Part shown: positions 1 through 9,798 of the stretch, in pieces | Numbering within the stretch: the stretch's first letter is position 1 | Layout of the letters: the number at the start of each line of letters is the position of its first letter | Assembly (NCBI GenBank): GCA_965200605.1 | Contig: CBDATW010000002.1 | Location: 496,001 to 560,000, forward strand | Direction of reading: 5' to 3' | DNA length: 64,000 nucleotides | Origin: CBDATW01 sp965200605 | Lineage (GTDB): Bacteria > Bacillota_I > Bacilli_A > CBDATW01 | The notes under the pieces: generated by a model | What the model was told of the DNA's origin: nothing | Seen by the model: only the letters and a program-made list of their open reading frames with translations | Database searches by the model: none | Translations under genes and position numbers: made by a program

Positions 1-776
1 CATTATTAGATTCCGATAAAAACATTCCCAATAAACATTTAGAAACAATAAAAATTTTAAAGTCAAAAGGAATAAAAGTTGGTATTGCAACAGGAAGACC
101 TCCATATTTAGCATTAGATATAATTGATAAAATAAAACCTAATTTACCAACAATTACAATTAATGGTAACTTAATTTATTATTCAAAAAATAAACAGATA
201 CCAATCAAGTCATTAAATCAAAATCAAATAAAAGATTTTATGTTTTTTGCCAAAAAACATAAATTAAATTATTTGGCATATTCAGATGATGCCATATATT
301 TTAAAGAATATATCTCTTCTAATCATCTAGATTGAATCAAAAAAGATTCTGCAAAAAAAGAAAAGCAATTTTGCACACCACTATTTCCATTAGAAGAATT
401 ACCAAAGAATATTTATAAATTTTTAATTACAGTTAAAGATTACAATGGATATAATATAGATGAGATAAAAGCATTTGCCAATAAAATAAAAGGTACATAT
501 TTAATTCAATCTCAATTAGGATTATTAGATTTAATGCCTGAAAATGTTAGCAAAGCCAATGCTTTAAAATATCTTGAAGAAAAAAAAATCCTTAATTTAA
601 AAAATACTATGTGTATTGGGGATTCTAATAATGATATTTCAATGCTCAAAATTGCTGGTTTATCTGTTGCTATGGCTAATTCTACATCAGATGTTAAAAA
701 ACATGCTGATATAATAACAAGTGAAACAAATGATCAAGGTGGATTACTGGAGTTAATAAATGGTATTTTTCAATAA
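1..776 (+). CDS. Cof-type HAD-superfamily phosphatase (5' end outside window)
   Basis: Open in frame 3 from the window edge to TAA at 774-776, reading one UGA as Trp at 333-335. The first visible residues (L-L-D-S-D, then G-I-A-T-G-R-P) are HAD motifs I and II. V-S-K-A-N-A-L-K holds the motif III lysine and G-D-S-N-N-D-I is motif IV, the usual order for Cof/YwpJ-like sugar-phosphate or nucleotide phosphatases with a C2 cap. Only the first dozen or so residues are missing. The substrate cannot be read from sequence. The next gene overlaps its 3' end by 17 nt, which suggests translational coupling. Confidence 0.85.
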
Positions 777-1218
777 TGATATTAAAAAAATTAAAATAAA
801 TAAAATTGGTGATAATTTTTGATTCCAACCAAGTATTTTTACTGCATCAAAAAGAAAATATGCAGCAAGGCCATACAAAAGCTTAATGAAACTATTAAAA
901 AACGAAGCTCTTTTTTCTCAAGAATTTATATTTACATTTAATTCAGATGAAAATTTGGAACTATTTAGATTTTCTCAAACTCAAAAAGGCATTAAATTTT
1001 ATCTAAATGGCACTCAAATTAATGAAATTAAAACCAATGGCTTTATTGAACATAATATTCAAGGCACTAATATAACTATTAGATATGATAAAAAATCATT
1101 AGTTGATTTATCAAGAGGGTATACTCCATATTTTTCTGTTAAATGAATAAAAGAAAATTTTAGATCTAAAAATTCAATAATAATTAAGTGAACTAAAAAA
1201 GGTTATATTGAAATTTAA
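760..1218 (+). CDS. hypothetical protein, 152 aa
   Basis: The reading frame opens at ATG 760, three bases after an in-frame stop, with a GGAG-like site about 8 nt upstream inside the preceding gene. It crosses UGA codons at about 820, 1144 and 1189 and stops at TAA 1216-1218. The protein is basic and beta-rich (alternating F/I/T pattern in the middle) with no signal peptide or membrane segment. I do not recognise the family. The 17-nt overlap with the HAD phosphatase suggests co-translation. The stop codon lies inside the inverted repeat that forms the terminator. Confidence 0.6.
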
Positions 1219-1249
1219 TATAAAAAACTTTTTGCCCTTTTTTATATTA
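1216..1249 (+). terminator. rho-independent terminator
   Basis: Perfect 12-bp inverted repeat TAATATAAAAAA (1216-1227) and TTTTTTATATTA (1238-1249) immediately after the hypothetical gene. Its 5' arm includes the stop codon. It separates this unit from whiA. Confidence 0.7.
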
Positions 1250-1267
1250 ATTTCATATTAAAAGTGT

Positions 1268-1273
1268 TATAAT
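1268..1273 (+). promoter_or_regulatory. -10 element of whiA
   Basis: TATAAT preceded by GTGT (extended form GTGTTATAAT) lies only 9 nt before the ATG of whiA and no Shine-Dalgarno is present. The transcript is therefore probably leaderless or nearly so. Confidence 0.55.
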
Positions 1274-1282
1274 TTATATACT

Positions 1283-2230
1283 ATGTTAAAAAAAGATATG
1301 TCTTTTACTCAAAAAGTAAAATATGAAATAGCTAATCATGATCTAGGATCAAATAATCAAAGCATTGCTGAACTCAATGCTTTTTTGTCTATTAATGGTT
1401 CTCTTGAAATCAAAGATGGCCAAAAGTTTTTATCAGCCAATACTAATAATGAAGCAACAGCTAAAAGAATTTATGCAATTTTTATTGATCTTTTTGGAAA
1501 AGATTTTCCAATTGATTTAATTGTTAAAAAAGAAAAAGATCAAAAAAAATATAATATTTTAATTAATGAAGAACATGGAGTTGCAAGGCAACTGGGAATA
1601 AACTTTGGTGAAGATAAAAAAATATTAAAAAATATTTTAAAAGATGATGAAGCCTTTCATTCTTATTTTAAAGGATTATTTTTGGCATCAGGTTCCATTA
1701 ATCATCCCGAAACAGTTTTTTATCATTTAGAAATATCAACTAGTGATAAAACTAAAGCAGGTTTTATTTGTAAAACAATAAATGATTTTGGGGGATTTCA
1801 ATTTAAAATTATAGAGCGAAATAATCAATGAGTAGTTTATGCAAAAAAGGGAGATAACATTTCTGATTTTATCAAACTTATTGGTGCAAATCTTTCCTTA
1901 ATTGAATTTGAAGAAATAAGAATTGATCGGGATTTTAAAAACTCTATTAATAGAGTTCAAAATATGGATTTAGCTAATTTGGTAAAATCAAATAAGGCAT
2001 CGAATGATATTATTAAAAAAATAAAGTTTTTAAATAATAAAAATGATTTAAATTTTTTAAGTCAAAAACAAAAAGAAATAGTAATGTTGAGAATTAAATT
2101 TCCAGAATTAACAATGCAAGAGCTAGCTAAGAAATTCAATAGGGGTAATATAGAAAAAATAAGCAAATCTGGCATTAATCACATATTTATAAAAATTAAA
2201 AATGAATTTAACAATTATGGAGGTAAATAA
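1283..2230 (+). CDS. whiA: WhiA-family DNA-binding protein
   Basis: 315 aa, merged across UGA-Trp at 1829-1831. The N-terminal part (S-F-T-Q-K-V-K-Y-E-I, then K-G-L-F-L-A-S-G-S-I around residue 130) matches the LAGLIDADG-like domain of WhiA. The C-terminal part (residues 225-315, with L-T-M-Q-E-L-A-K-K-F and K-S-G-I-N-H) is the WhiA helix-turn-helix. Length and domain order are normal for Firmicutes WhiA, a regulator linked to cell division. The usual neighbours rapZ and yvcK are not adjacent here. A TATAAT 9 nt before the start suggests a leaderless mRNA. The next gene's ribosome-binding site lies inside the 3' end. Confidence 0.88.
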
Positions 2231-2231
2231 A

Positions 2232-2453
2232 ATGATAACAAAAAAATTTGGGCAAAGAATTAAGAGACTTAGATTAAAATTAGGCATTACTCAAGAGGAA
2301 TTATCTTTTAGATGTAATTTGCATAGAAACTATGTTTCAGATGTCGAGCGTGGAAGAAGAAATGTTTCTTTAATAGCATTGGAAAAATTTGCTAATGGTT
2401 TTGGCATGAGTGTCTCTCAATTATTAAAAATGGAGGAAGAAAGTGATAAATAA
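2232..2453 (+). CDS. XRE-family helix-turn-helix regulator, 73 aa
   Basis: Start chosen at ATG 2232 because a strong AGGAGG-like site (2217-2224) precedes it; an upstream ATG in the same frame lies inside whiA. The whole protein is one HTH_3 domain: G-Q-R-I-K-R-L-R, then the recognition-helix region H-R-N-Y-V-S-D-V-E-R-G-R-R-N and I-A-L-E-K-F-A. This form resembles controller proteins of restriction-modification systems and small Cro-like repressors, but no methylase or nuclease is adjacent. Its stop overlaps the GTG start of the exchanger gene, so the two are co-translated. Confidence 0.85.
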   Translation: MITKKFGQRIKRLRLKLGITQEELSFRCNLHRNYVSDVERGRRNVSLIALEKFANGFGMSVSQLLKMEEESDK

Positions 2454-3435
2454 TTTAATATTATTATTTTCATTTTGACTTGTAGCAATAGTAGGGCTAT
2501 CCTACCTTCTTTCAGTGTTTTTGATTGGTGTTAATCAAAACACTAAATTATCATCTGGGGCAATTGGAATAATAATATTGCCAATTGTAACTTCGCTACC
2601 AGAAATGGTCACAGTATTTTTATCTCCACATTTAACTGATGCCAAATATGCAACATTTAATATGTTGGGATCAAATACTTTAACTCAAAGTGCCCTTGTA
2701 TTTGCCTTTATATTGTTTTTTAATAAAAAAATATATGATAAATTTTCTAAAACAAATATTAATACAACAAAATTACTTGTTGGATTATCTTTCCTTTTAG
2801 TTTTGCCTTTCTTTTTTAAAGCTAGCTATATTTCAGTGGCAAACTCATCACTTCAATTATGAATCTTTTTAATTGCCTATTTAATATATGTTTATAAAAC
2901 AGCAAAACATCAAGAAGCTGCCCCTTTTCAAAAAAAAGTTAGATTAAATAAAATTCAATCTATTTTTGGATTTATTTTCTTTGCTATTCTTTTAACTTTT
3001 GCAGCTATTGAATTACTAAAAGTTAGTGATTTGCTTGCCCAACCTGAAGCATTTAAAAATATTGTATTATCACAATCACTTGTGGGAACTTTATTTTTAT
3101 CACTTGCAACCACTCTTCCAGAAATATTAACTTATTATTGAATTTTAAAAATGAATTCACCATCTATTGCTATCAATGGCATACTAGGCTCTGATTTATT
3201 TAATATTGCCATACTTGCCCTATCAGATATTTTTATTATTAAAGGATCAGCACTTGATTTTGTATATCAGGGGTCTTGAGACACAATTATTGGAAGAAAA
3301 TTTCTTTTCACTCTCCCTGCTTATTTGATTATGTTATTGCTTGTTTCTAAAAAAAGAAAAAGTAACCAAGTTCTATCAGTATTAGTTGCAATTTTCACTT
3401 TAATTCTTTTTATCTGAAGCTTTAAGGTATTTTAA
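2443..3435 (+). CDS. Na+/Ca2+ exchanger-type (CaCA) membrane transporter
   Basis: 330 aa from GTG 2443 (GGAGGAA 5 nt upstream), crossing several UGA codons. Two alpha-repeats in inverted halves are visible: the first has T-S-L-P-E-M-V-T then M-L-G-S-N-T-L, the second A-T-T-L-P-E-I-L then G-I-L-G-S-D-L-F-N. These carry the family's cation-binding Glu and Asn/Asp positions. About ten hydrophobic segments are present with a charged central loop (K-H-Q-E-A-A-P-F region). Family members move Ca2+, Na+ or K+; which ion is used here is not decidable. The gene overlaps the XRE regulator by 11 nt. Confidence 0.8.
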
Positions 3436-3447
3436 ATTATATTTTGA

Positions 3448-3453
3448 TATAAT
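3448..3453 (+). promoter_or_regulatory. -10 element of secG/rnr
   Basis: TGATATAAT extended -10 between the exchanger gene and secG, followed by AAGGAGA as the ribosome-binding site of secG. Confidence 0.55.
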
Positions 3454-3480
3454 GTAATAGTAAAAAATAAGGAGAGACCA

Positions 3481-3705
3481 ATGAGCTTTACCAAAATTAT
3501 ATCTGCTATACTTGCCCTTGTTATTATTATTTTAGTAATGATGCAAGAATCTAAGTCTGATGGTGCATCAGGGGCACTAATGGGTGGTGGACTTAATTTG
3601 TTTAGCAAGCAAAAAGAACGTGGCATAGCAAAAGTTGTTGCTACATCTACCTTTTATATAGTTGGAATATATTTATTTTTTATTTTATTACTAAAAATTG
3701 CTTAA
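3481..3705 (+). CDS. secG: protein translocase subunit SecG
   Basis: 74 aa. Two membrane segments (about residues 5-22 and 52-72) flank the conserved loop with G-A-S-G-A-L-M-G-G-G and L-F-S-K-Q-K-E-R, the standard SecG signature. It is a small stabilising subunit of SecYEG. The gene sits directly upstream of rnr, the common secG-rnr order in Firmicutes and mollicutes. A strong AAGGAGA site precedes the ATG. Confidence 0.92.
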   Translation: MSFTKIISAILALVIIILVMMQESKSDGASGALMGGGLNLFSKQKERGIAKVVATSTFYIVGIYLFFILLLKIA

Positions 3706-3744
3706 TTTTATTAAAGCAATTTTTTAAATAGAAGAGATAGGATT

Positions 3745-5706
3745 ATGAAATTACAGGGAAAAATAACTATTCATAAAAAAGGCTTTGGTTTTATTAAAAC
3801 CGAGGAGAAAAAAAGTTTTTTTGTTCCCAAAAAATATCGTAATAACTCTATTGATTCAGATATAGTTGAATTTGAAGTTATTGAAGGCAGTGATGATCCA
3901 AAAGGAAACTCAGTTGCCAAAGTTATAGATGTTGTTAAACGAAATAGGAGGCACCTTGTTGCTCTATGTGATATTTTTAATGGTAAAAAAAATCTTGTTT
4001 GTGATGATGCCTCTATTACTGAATCCATTTCAGTAGATAATTTTAATAAGTTAAAAACAGGATACAAAATTTTATTTGAAATAATTGATGTAGATCGTAA
4101 TAGAATAAATTGTAGGTTTGTTAAATACATTGGTAAAAAAGACTCACTTGGTATGGATGTTAAATCACTTGTAGCTAGTTTTGGTGTAGTTGAAGATTTT
4201 CCAATTGAGACACTAAAACAAGCCGCAGATATTCCCCTAAGTGTAGAGATGCAGCAAAAAAAAGGCAGAGTCGATTTAACTGATAAAACAATTATTACAA
4301 TCGATGGAATAAAAGCCAAAGATTTAGATGATGCAATTAGAGTAGAAAAATTAGCTAATGGTAATTTTCTACTGGGAGTTTATATTGCAGATGTTTCTTT
4401 TTATGTCCATAAAGATGGAGCAGTTGATAAAGAAGCATATAAGCGTGCTACATCAATTTATCTTGCAGATAGAGTTATTCCTATGCTTCCAGAAAACCTT
4501 TCTAATGGTATTTGTTCACTAAATCCTAAAGTTGAGAGATTAACTATGGCATGTGAAATGGAAATTAATGTAAAGGGAGTTGTAATTAATTCAAAAATTT
4601 TTGAAGCAGTTATTAAATCAAAGGAAAGAATGACATATAGTGATGTTAATAAAATTTATGATGGTGATAATAAATTAAACCACAAATATCAACATATCAC
4701 TGATTTATTAAATAATGCAAAAATCTTATCACAAGCTATTGAAGACAAAAAAAGAAATGCAGGAATGCTTGATTTTGATATAGATGAATCAGAGATAGTT
4801 GTAGATAAAGATGGTAAAGCAATTGATGTAGTTTTAAAGCCGAGGGGATTTTCAGAAAAAATGATTGAGCATTTTATGGTTTGTGCAAATGAAACAATTG
4901 CTCAAAAATTAGAAGCTTTAGATCTGGCCTCAATTTATCGAATTCATGGTATACCACCACTTGATAAATTAAATGAATTTTATACTTTTGCCAGACACTT
5001 TGGAAAACACTTTGAAGCAAAACAAAAAGACATTAAACCAAAAGATATTCAAGAAATTCTTAATCTTTATAAAAATGAGCCTTATTTTTTCTCAATTGCT
5101 CTTCAAGTACTAAGGTCAATGGATAAAGCCGCATATTCAGATGATAATATTGGACACTTTGGACTTGCCTCAAATTCTTATGCGCACTTTACATCTCCAA
5201 TTAGAAGATATCCTGATTTAATCTTGCATCGATTAATTAGAGATTACCTACTTGCAGATTCTCCCCAAAAAGCTGGATATTGAAAGAAAAACCTTTCTTA
5301 TATGGCAGCTCATTGTTCAGATCGTGAAAGAAGAGCCATTGATATTGAAAGAGCCACTCTTGCTATGAAAAAAGCAGAGTGAGCTAGCAGCAACATTGGA
5401 AAAGAATTTGATGGCCAAATTGTTTCTTTAATTGATTTTGGGATGTTTATTAAAATACCCAATGGAGTTGAGGGATTGATTCATATCACTGATTTTATTG
5501 ACGATGAATATAGATATGATGATGTATTATTTGCTATTATTGGTAATAAAAATAGAAGAATGTTTAAGCCAGGCCAAGAGTTTAAAGTCTTTATTAAAAG
5601 CGCTAATAAAGATAATGGTAAAATTGACTTTGGTATGGTAGAATTCAAAAAAGAAATTCTAGCCAAACTAGAGGCTTGAAACAGTAAGAAAAATAATAAA
5701 TACTAA
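3745..5706 (+). CDS. rnr: ribonuclease R (RNB family 3'-5' exoribonuclease)
   Basis: 653 aa, merged across UGA codons at 5281, 5380 and 5677. An N-terminal OB/cold-shock domain (K-K-G-F-G-F-I-K-T near residue 12) is followed by the RNB catalytic domain from about residue 175. The metal-binding aspartates are D187, D193, D195 and D196 in the I-D-G-I-K-A-K-D-L-D-D-A motif, and the Y-A-H-F-T-S-P-I-R-R-Y block is present. A C-terminal S1 domain spans about 553-640. RNase R degrades structured RNA and works with tmRNA-SmpB, also encoded in this window. The protein is slightly shorter than Bacillus RNase R because the basic C-terminal tail is short. Confidence 0.93.
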
Positions 5707-5845
5707 CATAAAATTTATAAAATCAAAAAAATAGCAGAATCTAATTCTGATGTAATTTTATAAAAAACAATTGATTATTATTTAAAAATCAAGTATATAA
5801 ATATTTAGATTTAAAAAAATCAGTTAAACAAAAAAAGGAGTTAAT

Positions 5846-6412
5846 ATGAATAAAAAAATAGGTTTAATAGCTATAATTGTAATAGCATTAGGTTTTATTG
5901 GTTGTAAAAGTTTTGCAACCAAAAAAATGAAAAAAGCCATAAAAACACAAATAATTGTTGATTCAACTTTTGATGAACCATTTGCAAAAAAAGAATCAAC
6001 AAAAATGACACAAACATCATATGGTCAAAAGGAAATTAATAATAGATATCTAAAAGCAACATATAATCAAGCAGATACCTCAAATTCAATTACTTTTATA
6101 GTAACAAAATATAGTTTTGAAATTCAAGGTGGAGATTTGGAATTTATTGCCGCAATTAAATATCAAGATGATAAATACTATCATAAAATTGTTAAAAATA
6201 ATTCAATAGCAACACCTATTTCAAAAGATCTAATTGATCTTGTTAAAAAAGATGAATCTAAAAGAGATTATATCCCAGCTTATGTCGATAAATTTTATGA
6301 ATTTGTTAAATCAATTGATAAAACAAAGGAATTTGAATTTAGCGATGTTAATAATTTTGATAAACAAGATTGAATTGAAGGATTAGATTGAAAAGATTCT
6401 CTTGCTAATTAA
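5846..6412 (+). CDS. putative lipoprotein, 188 aa
   Basis: AAGGAG precedes the ATG. A lysine-rich N-terminus and hydrophobic stretch end in the lipobox L-G-F-I-G-C with Cys20 as the probable lipidation site. The mature part is Lys/Asp/Ser-rich with no domain I recognise; two UGA-Trp codons lie in the last 15 codons. The stop is 8 nt before the deoD start, and deoD's GGAG lies in that gap, so the two are probably one transcript. It is not related to the large lipoprotein family at 19-44 kb. Confidence 0.72.
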
Positions 6413-6420
6413 GGAGTACT

Positions 6421-7170
6421 ATGAGTAAAAATCACTATAATGAATTAAAAAGAAAATATCAAGGAACAACTCATATCAGTGCTAAAAAAGGAGAGTTTGC
6501 AAAAACTGTTCTTTTTCCAGGTGACCCTCTAAGAGCACAATGAATTGCTAAAAAATATTTAAAAAATGTCAAACAAATTAATAAACTAAGAGGAATGCTG
6601 GCTTTTACTGGAAATTATAAAGGTAAAAAAGTTTCTGTAATGGGTTCGGGAATGGGCATTCCCTCAGCTGCTATTTATTCAAATGAACTATTTGGTTTTT
6701 ATGGAGTTAAAAATATTATTAGAATTGGAACCTGTGGTGCTTATTCTAAAAAATATAAGGTTGGAGATCTAATTGCATCAAAACAAACATTTTCAGAATC
6801 ATTTATTGCCAAAAGCTTTAAATTAAAAACAGAACCAAAAAATTCTTTAAAATGTTCAGCTAAGTTATTAAAAGAAGCAAAAAATGTTTCTAAAAAAATG
6901 AAGTTAGATTTATTGACTATCAATACCCATTGCAATGATAACTTTTATCATCGACTTGGAACAAAACATTATGTTGCAAAAAATCTTCATGTTAGTGAAA
7001 TGGAAGCTTTTGCAATTTATGCAACTGCAAAATTAAACAAAACTAACGCTTTAACTATTGCAACAGTTGTTGCCAACCATGAAACAAAAGAAGAACTATC
7101 ACCAAAAATTAGAGAGTCATCATTAGATAATATGGTTTTAATTGCTTTGGAAATGGCAAAAAAATTATAA
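6421..7170 (+). CDS. deoD: purine-nucleoside phosphorylase, DeoD type
   Basis: 249 aa. Phosphate and ribose motifs of the hexameric NP-I family are clear: F-P-G-D-P-L-R-A near residue 37, G-S-G-M-G-I-P-S-A near 76, R-I-G-T-C-G-A near 102, and S-E-M-E-A-F-A-I-Y near 198. It releases base from purine (deoxy)ribonucleosides for salvage, which mollicutes depend on. Oddity: where E. coli DeoD has its catalytic T-V-S-D-H, this protein reads T-V-V-A-N-H (Asn219), so the usual general-acid Asp is not at its normal place. The start at 6421 has a GGAG site and includes the normal N-terminal T-T-H-I-S-A. Confidence 0.88.
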
Positions 7171-7193
7171 TATAAATAATAAAAAATTTTATT

Positions 7194-7343
7194 ATGAAAA
7201 AATTTATTAAATGATTAATAGCAATATTAGTTTTAATACTGCCTATAAGCTATAGAATAATAACTGTTGTTATACTCTATTGCATTTATCAAAAAAACAA
7301 TTGAAAGATTTCAATGTCAAGAATTGACAACTCATTAAATTAA
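7194..7343 (+). pseudogene. short membrane-anchor ORF, possible gene relic
   Basis: 49 codons beginning M-K-K-F-I-K-W-L-I-A with one strong hydrophobic segment, then no recognisable domain before TAA. The first 20 residues resemble the signal anchor of the alpha/beta hydrolase at 9799 (M-K-K-I-I-K-R-I-L-I-A). It may be the severed 5' end of a paralogue of that hydrolase or a real small membrane peptide; there is no clear ribosome-binding site. Confidence 0.3.
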
Positions 7344-7344
7344 A

Positions 7345-7400
7345 GTGGGAAAAATAAATTTTACAATTCAAAATAAGAAAGTGAAGTTTTTTGTGATATA
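7345..7400. repeat. dispersed repeat with hairpin (copy 1)
   Basis: Starts GTGGGAAAAATAAATTTTAC and continues through a degenerate inverted repeat to about 7400. Related segments lie at 32605-32662 and 38798-38862, and shorter hairpin-core versions at 11121-11146 and 18630-18665. Function unknown; it may be an old terminator-type element. Confidence 0.5.
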
Positions 7401-7423
7401 AAAACTATATTTACATAAATATA

Positions 7424-7512
7424 TTGGATTAAAAATAATATGTGTTATACTATTAATACCAAGATTTTGTGCTTGGCATAAAGAGAGGTGAACGTGTGTC
7501 ACCTTTTATTTT
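7424..7512 (+). ncRNA. candidate small RNA (about 55 nt) with its own promoter
   Basis: TTGGAT (7424-7429), 16-nt spacer, GTGTTATACT with -10 at 7446-7451. The predicted start is near 7458, followed by hairpin CCAAG/CTTGG (7459-7476) and a second hairpin AGGTGA/TCACCT (7486-7504) with a T-rich tail, which looks like a terminator. No good ORF begins in it. The promoter layout matches those of the RNA candidates at 24153 and 33650. Confidence 0.4.
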
Positions 7513-8020
7513 ATGAAGAAATATTATATGAATAATTACCAAAGTATCAAAATGATGTGTTGTAAAAAAATTTGCAAAATTAATAAAAGGCGCCTATTAT
7601 TGTTGTTTGTGAAGATAAAAAGTTGGTTTGCTAACAGCAATTCAATTAACATCAAAAAATTCTAAATCAATTCAAATTATCAGACCGACACTAACAACAT
7701 GATGTTTCAATTCAAGTATGATCAATTGCAAGAACTTGTAAAACAAAAGATAACACATGAGTTGAAGCATTTAAAGCTGCAGAAAAAAATTGCTTTATAA
7801 CACGTGATTATTCAACATATGCACAATCAATAATTAAAAAGCTTGAAACAGGTTTAAGCAAAGTTGTAGATAATATAGAAGAATTAGAACATAAAATATC
7901 ATGTTAAAAAATATAAAAAACTTCAAAAATTTATTATATTATTAATATCAAATTCTAAAATTACTTTATCTCTTTATTTTGGGTATTTTTTTTAAAAGTA
8001 ATTTATTATATAATATATAT
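7513..8020 (+). pseudogene. decayed coding remnants
   Basis: No intact gene. Between about 7690 and 7907 one frame reads Q-V-W-S-I-A-R-T-C-K-T-K-D, then E-A-F-K-A-A-E-K-N-C-F-I-T-R-D-Y up to a stop at 7905-7907 without a start codon or ribosome-binding site, and adjacent frames hold other protein-like pieces. This is what a gene broken by several indels looks like. I cannot identify the original; its position upstream of the class II aldolase suggests a former sugar-use operon partner. Confidence 0.35.
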
Positions 8021-8045
8021 TGTATAAAATAAGGAATTAAAAAAA

Positions 8046-8717
8046 ATGAAATATACAAAACAAAAGCAGGAAATAATTGATGCATCAAATGAAATGATGG
8101 CAAGAGGGTTATCTAAATTAACTGGAGGGAACCTTTCAGTTTATATAAGAGAAGATGATGTAATGTTAATTACTCCAGGTTCAACACCATATCATGAATT
8201 ACAAGTTGAAGATATAGTGGAAATGCAATTAGATGGCACAGTTCTTAATCAAGCAGAGCTTGATAAAAGAGGAAAATTTAGATCATCGGAATGAGAAATG
8301 CATGCAGTAGCATATAGACAATTCAAAGATGTTAATGCATTTGTTCATGCCCACCCAATATTTGCAATGGCAGTAGGAACAGTTTATGACAAACTTCCAG
8401 CTATTGACTACTTAATTGCCCATACTGGTAAAGCTTATGTTCCAGTTGTGCCTTTTGATACATATGGAACACCAGAACTTGCTCAACTTTCACTTGAAGG
8501 TTTAAAAACTGGATGTAAAGCAGTTCTACTAAGAAACCATGGGATTAATTCAGTTGGTGTTGATCTAGATCAAGCATTAAAAATTGCTACAAACGTTGAG
8601 TTTTTATCAGAAATGTATTGAAGAGCTAAATGCATTGGTGAACCAACAATCATTTCTGATGAAAAACTACAAGAAACTTTAGATAAGTTTAGTGGTAAGA
8701 AAAATACATACACATAA
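8046..8717 (+). CDS. class II aldolase / L-ribulose-5-phosphate 4-epimerase family protein
   Basis: 223 aa, merged across UGA at 8292 and 8619. Motifs of the AraD/FucA fold are in order: L-T-G-G-N-L-S near residue 22, the T-P-G-S-T-P phosphate-binding loop, R-S-S-E-W-E-M-H-A near 81-88, zinc ligands in H-A-H-P (about 97-100), and L-R-N-H-G near 165. Such enzymes cleave fuculose-1-P or rhamnulose-1-P, or epimerise ribulose-5-P; the sequence alone does not separate these. It lies 11 nt upstream of pfkA with a good AAGGAAA, so aldolase and kinase are probably co-transcribed. Confidence 0.78.
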
Positions 8718-8728
8718 AGGAAAATAAA

Positions 8729-9694
8729 ATGATATCAAATATTGCAATATTAACTTCTGGGGGAGATTCTCAGGGAATGAACAGTGCTGTTAGAGCAATT
8801 GGAAAAGGTGCAATCCACAACGGATTAAATGCTTTTGTAGTTTACAATGGTTATCAAGGACTTGTTGATGATAATTTTAAAAAAATGGAATTAAAAGATT
8901 TTTCAAATATTACTGATAAGGGAGGGACATTTATCTACACAGCTCGCTTTCCAGATTTTCAGGAAGATAGTCATCTATCTCAAGCAATTGTTAATTTAAA
9001 TAAACATAAAATTGATACATTGTTTATCATTGGTGGAAATGGTTCTTATCTAGGAGCAGAATTGCTTGTAGATAAAGGGCTTAATGTAATAACTCTTCCT
9101 GGAACAATTGATCGTGATGTATTTTCATCACACTATTCTATTGGTTTTGATACTTGTCTTAATCGCCTTGTGGATATAGTAGATAATATAAGAGATACTG
9201 CCCTATCTCATGGCAGAGTTCACATTATTGAAACAATGGGAAGACATTGTGGAGATCTAACATTAATGACTGCCTTGGCTACTGGTGCTGATGTAGTTTC
9301 AACTACAGAAAAACCATTAACTTATGACGAAATTAAAAGCCAATTGCAAAAAGGCATTAAAAATAATAAAAGATATCAATTTGTTATTGTTACTGAATTT
9401 TTATATGATATTGAAAAAATGGCTCTTGATTTAGAAAAAGATTTAAAAAGAAGAGTTAAACCAACAGTTGTTGGAGCTCCACAAAGAGGTGGTAAACCAA
9501 GTGCCTATGATAGAGTCGCTGCTTCTAAAATGGGTTATTATGCTCTAAGACAAGCTATAGCTGGTAATTTTAATATTGCAATAACATATAATGGAGCAAA
9601 TTCAGGACACCTTGATTTAAAAGAAGCAAATAAGGCTAGCAAAAATCAAAGTGATGTTGATATAGCTCATCAAATTATTAAAAATACATTATAG
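8729..9694 (+). CDS. pfkA: 6-phosphofructokinase family protein (PfkA type)
   Basis: 321 aa, full length for bacterial PfkA. Fold motifs are all present: T-S-G-G-D-S-Q-G-M-N (residues 9-18), G-G-T-F (65-68), G-G-N-G-S (102-106), P-G-T-I-D-R-D (124-130), M-G-R-H-C-G and Q-R-G-G. Three positions differ from textbook PfkA. The Mg2+-site motif G-G-D-G-S reads G-G-N-G-S (Asn104). T-I-D-N-D reads T-I-D-R-D (Arg129, though both aspartates D128 and D130 remain). The nucleotide loop G-G-D-A-P-G reads G-G-D-S-Q-G. It may therefore be a paralogue with altered donor or substrate rather than the main glycolytic enzyme, and pairing with a class II aldolase fits a side sugar pathway. Confidence 0.8.
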   Translation: MISNIAILTSGGDSQGMNSAVRAIGKGAIHNGLNAFVVYNGYQGLVDDNFKKMELKDFSNITDKGGTFIYTARFPDFQEDSHLSQAIVNLNKHKIDTLFIIGGNGSYLGAELLVDKGLNVITLPGTIDRDVFSSHYSIGFDTCLNRLVDIVDNIRDTALSHGRVHIIETMGRHCGDLTLMTALATGADVVSTTEKPLTYDEIKSQLQKGIKNNKRYQFVIVTEFLYDIEKMALDLEKDLKRRVKPTVVGAPQRGGKPSAYDRVAASKMGYYALRQAIAGNFNIAITYNGANSGHLDLKEANKASKNQSDVDIAHQIIKNTL

Positions 9695-9798
9695 AAAAAA
9701 CATTTTTTATGCTTTTTTAAATAAGTTTTATTTTTCTCTTATAATTTTTATACATATATGTATAATATACACCTATAAAAATTATAAGGAAGAATTAT

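Noticed and set aside
2202..2231. Upstream ATG start for the XRE regulator
   Set aside because: It lies within the whiA coding region and lacks a ribosome-binding site; ATG 2232 has a perfect one at the right distance.
3771..4319. A 182-codon minus-strand ORF in rnr
   Set aside because: Shadow frame of the RNase R coding sequence, which has clear family motifs.
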